Assembly: GCA_002427745.1 (NCBI GenBank)
Contig: DIYF01000184.1
Span: 1 to 5,598, forward strand
Direction: 5' to 3'
DNA: 5,598 bases
Origin: Roseivirga sp. UBA6061
GTDB taxonomy: Bacteria > Bacteroidota > Bacteroidia > Cytophagales > Cyclobacteriaceae
Positions 5,439 to 5,598 of the stretch are shown piece after piece (within the stretch, counting starts at the first letter, position 1; the number at the start of each line of letters is the position of its first letter). The translations under genes and the position numbers were made by a program. The notes under the pieces are model-generated. The model saw only the letters and a program-made list of their open reading frames with translations. It was not told the origin of the DNA and ran no database searches.

Positions 5439-5598
5439 GTGTACAGGTAACAGATCCCGTAAGTACCGGAATTGTCAGCTTCCAGGTGTTGGTAAACGGC
5501 AATGACCTCAACAGCACCCTGGCTGTTGCTTCAGTGATGGTTCATAAAGAGGTGAACAAAATACCCTTTGCCAGAATTATGCTCCATGACGGAGATGT
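5435..5598 (+). CDS. vgrG: VgrG/Pvc8-like central spike protein, N-terminal fragment (cut by window end)
   Basis: The open frame begins at the ATG overlapping the hub stop (ATGA) and runs to the window edge, giving 54 complete codons. Residues 13-20 (IVSFQVLV) and 31-54 (including VMVHKEVNKIPFARIMLHDGD) match the opening beta-hairpins of VgrG-type spike proteins in Bacteroidota eCIS and T6SS clusters, where V-x-KE-x-NKIP-A-[RK]-x-x-L-x-DGD is typical. VgrG/Pvc8 forms the trimeric hub-plus-needle, analogous to T4 gp27-gp5, at the tip of the tube. A PAAR-tipped needle would be encoded further downstream. The fragment is too short to tell whether there is a C-terminal effector extension. Gene order supports the call strongly. 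Confidence 0.87.
   Translation, partial: MSVQVTDPVSTGIVSFQVLVNGNDLNSTLAVASVMVHKEVNKIPFARIMLHDGD

Overview
The window is almost entirely the front half of an extracellular contractile injection system (eCIS) operon. These systems are phage-tail-like particles related to the Photorhabdus virulence cassette (PVC), Serratia antifeeding prophage, MAC and AlgoCIS. The host is most likely a member of the Bacteroidota, perhaps Cytophagales-like. The grounds are A-rich leaders without convincing Shine-Dalgarno sequences, moderate GC content with AT-rich spacers, and the gene set (DUF4255 cap, a 333-aa companion, one sheath, two tubes, a DUF5908 peptide, a LysM hub, VgrG). This assignment rests on pattern recognition; no database search was run.

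Layout: positions 1-276 hold the C-terminal part of a NudC-type NAD(H)/NAD-RNA pyrophosphatase, which belongs to the flanking chromosome. Positions 277-498 are a non-coding, AT-rich gap with several copies of an AAATCAT/ATGATTT word, an inverted repeat and a pyrimidine-rich tract. It is the best place in view for the promoter of the injection-system operon. All genes from 499 onward are on the + strand and closely packed: DUF4255/Pvc16_N cap protein (499-1068), an unrecognised 333-aa protein (1068-2069), contractile sheath (2087-3559), an 80-nt spacer with an 8-bp hairpin, first inner-tube protein (3640-4074), second tube protein (4079-4525), a 54-residue DUF5908 peptide (4527-4691), a LysM-bearing tube-initiator/hub protein (4692-5438) and the start of a VgrG-type spike (5435 to the window edge).

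How they work together: the sheath polymerises around a tube built from the first tube protein. The second tube protein and the LysM protein are expected to adapt the tube to the VgrG spike. The DUF4255 protein is expected to cap the far end. The 333-aa protein sits between the cap and sheath genes and may be a cap-adaptor or other tail-terminus component; this is inference. Baseplate wedge, tail-fibre, AAA+ ATPase, tape-measure and cargo genes are not in view and would be expected downstream.

The points most worth a second look are the uncharacterised 333-aa protein, the DUF5908 peptide translated between the second tube and the hub, an Ala/Asp/Pro-rich linker in the sheath, the hairpin between sheath and tube, and the repeat-rich operon leader.
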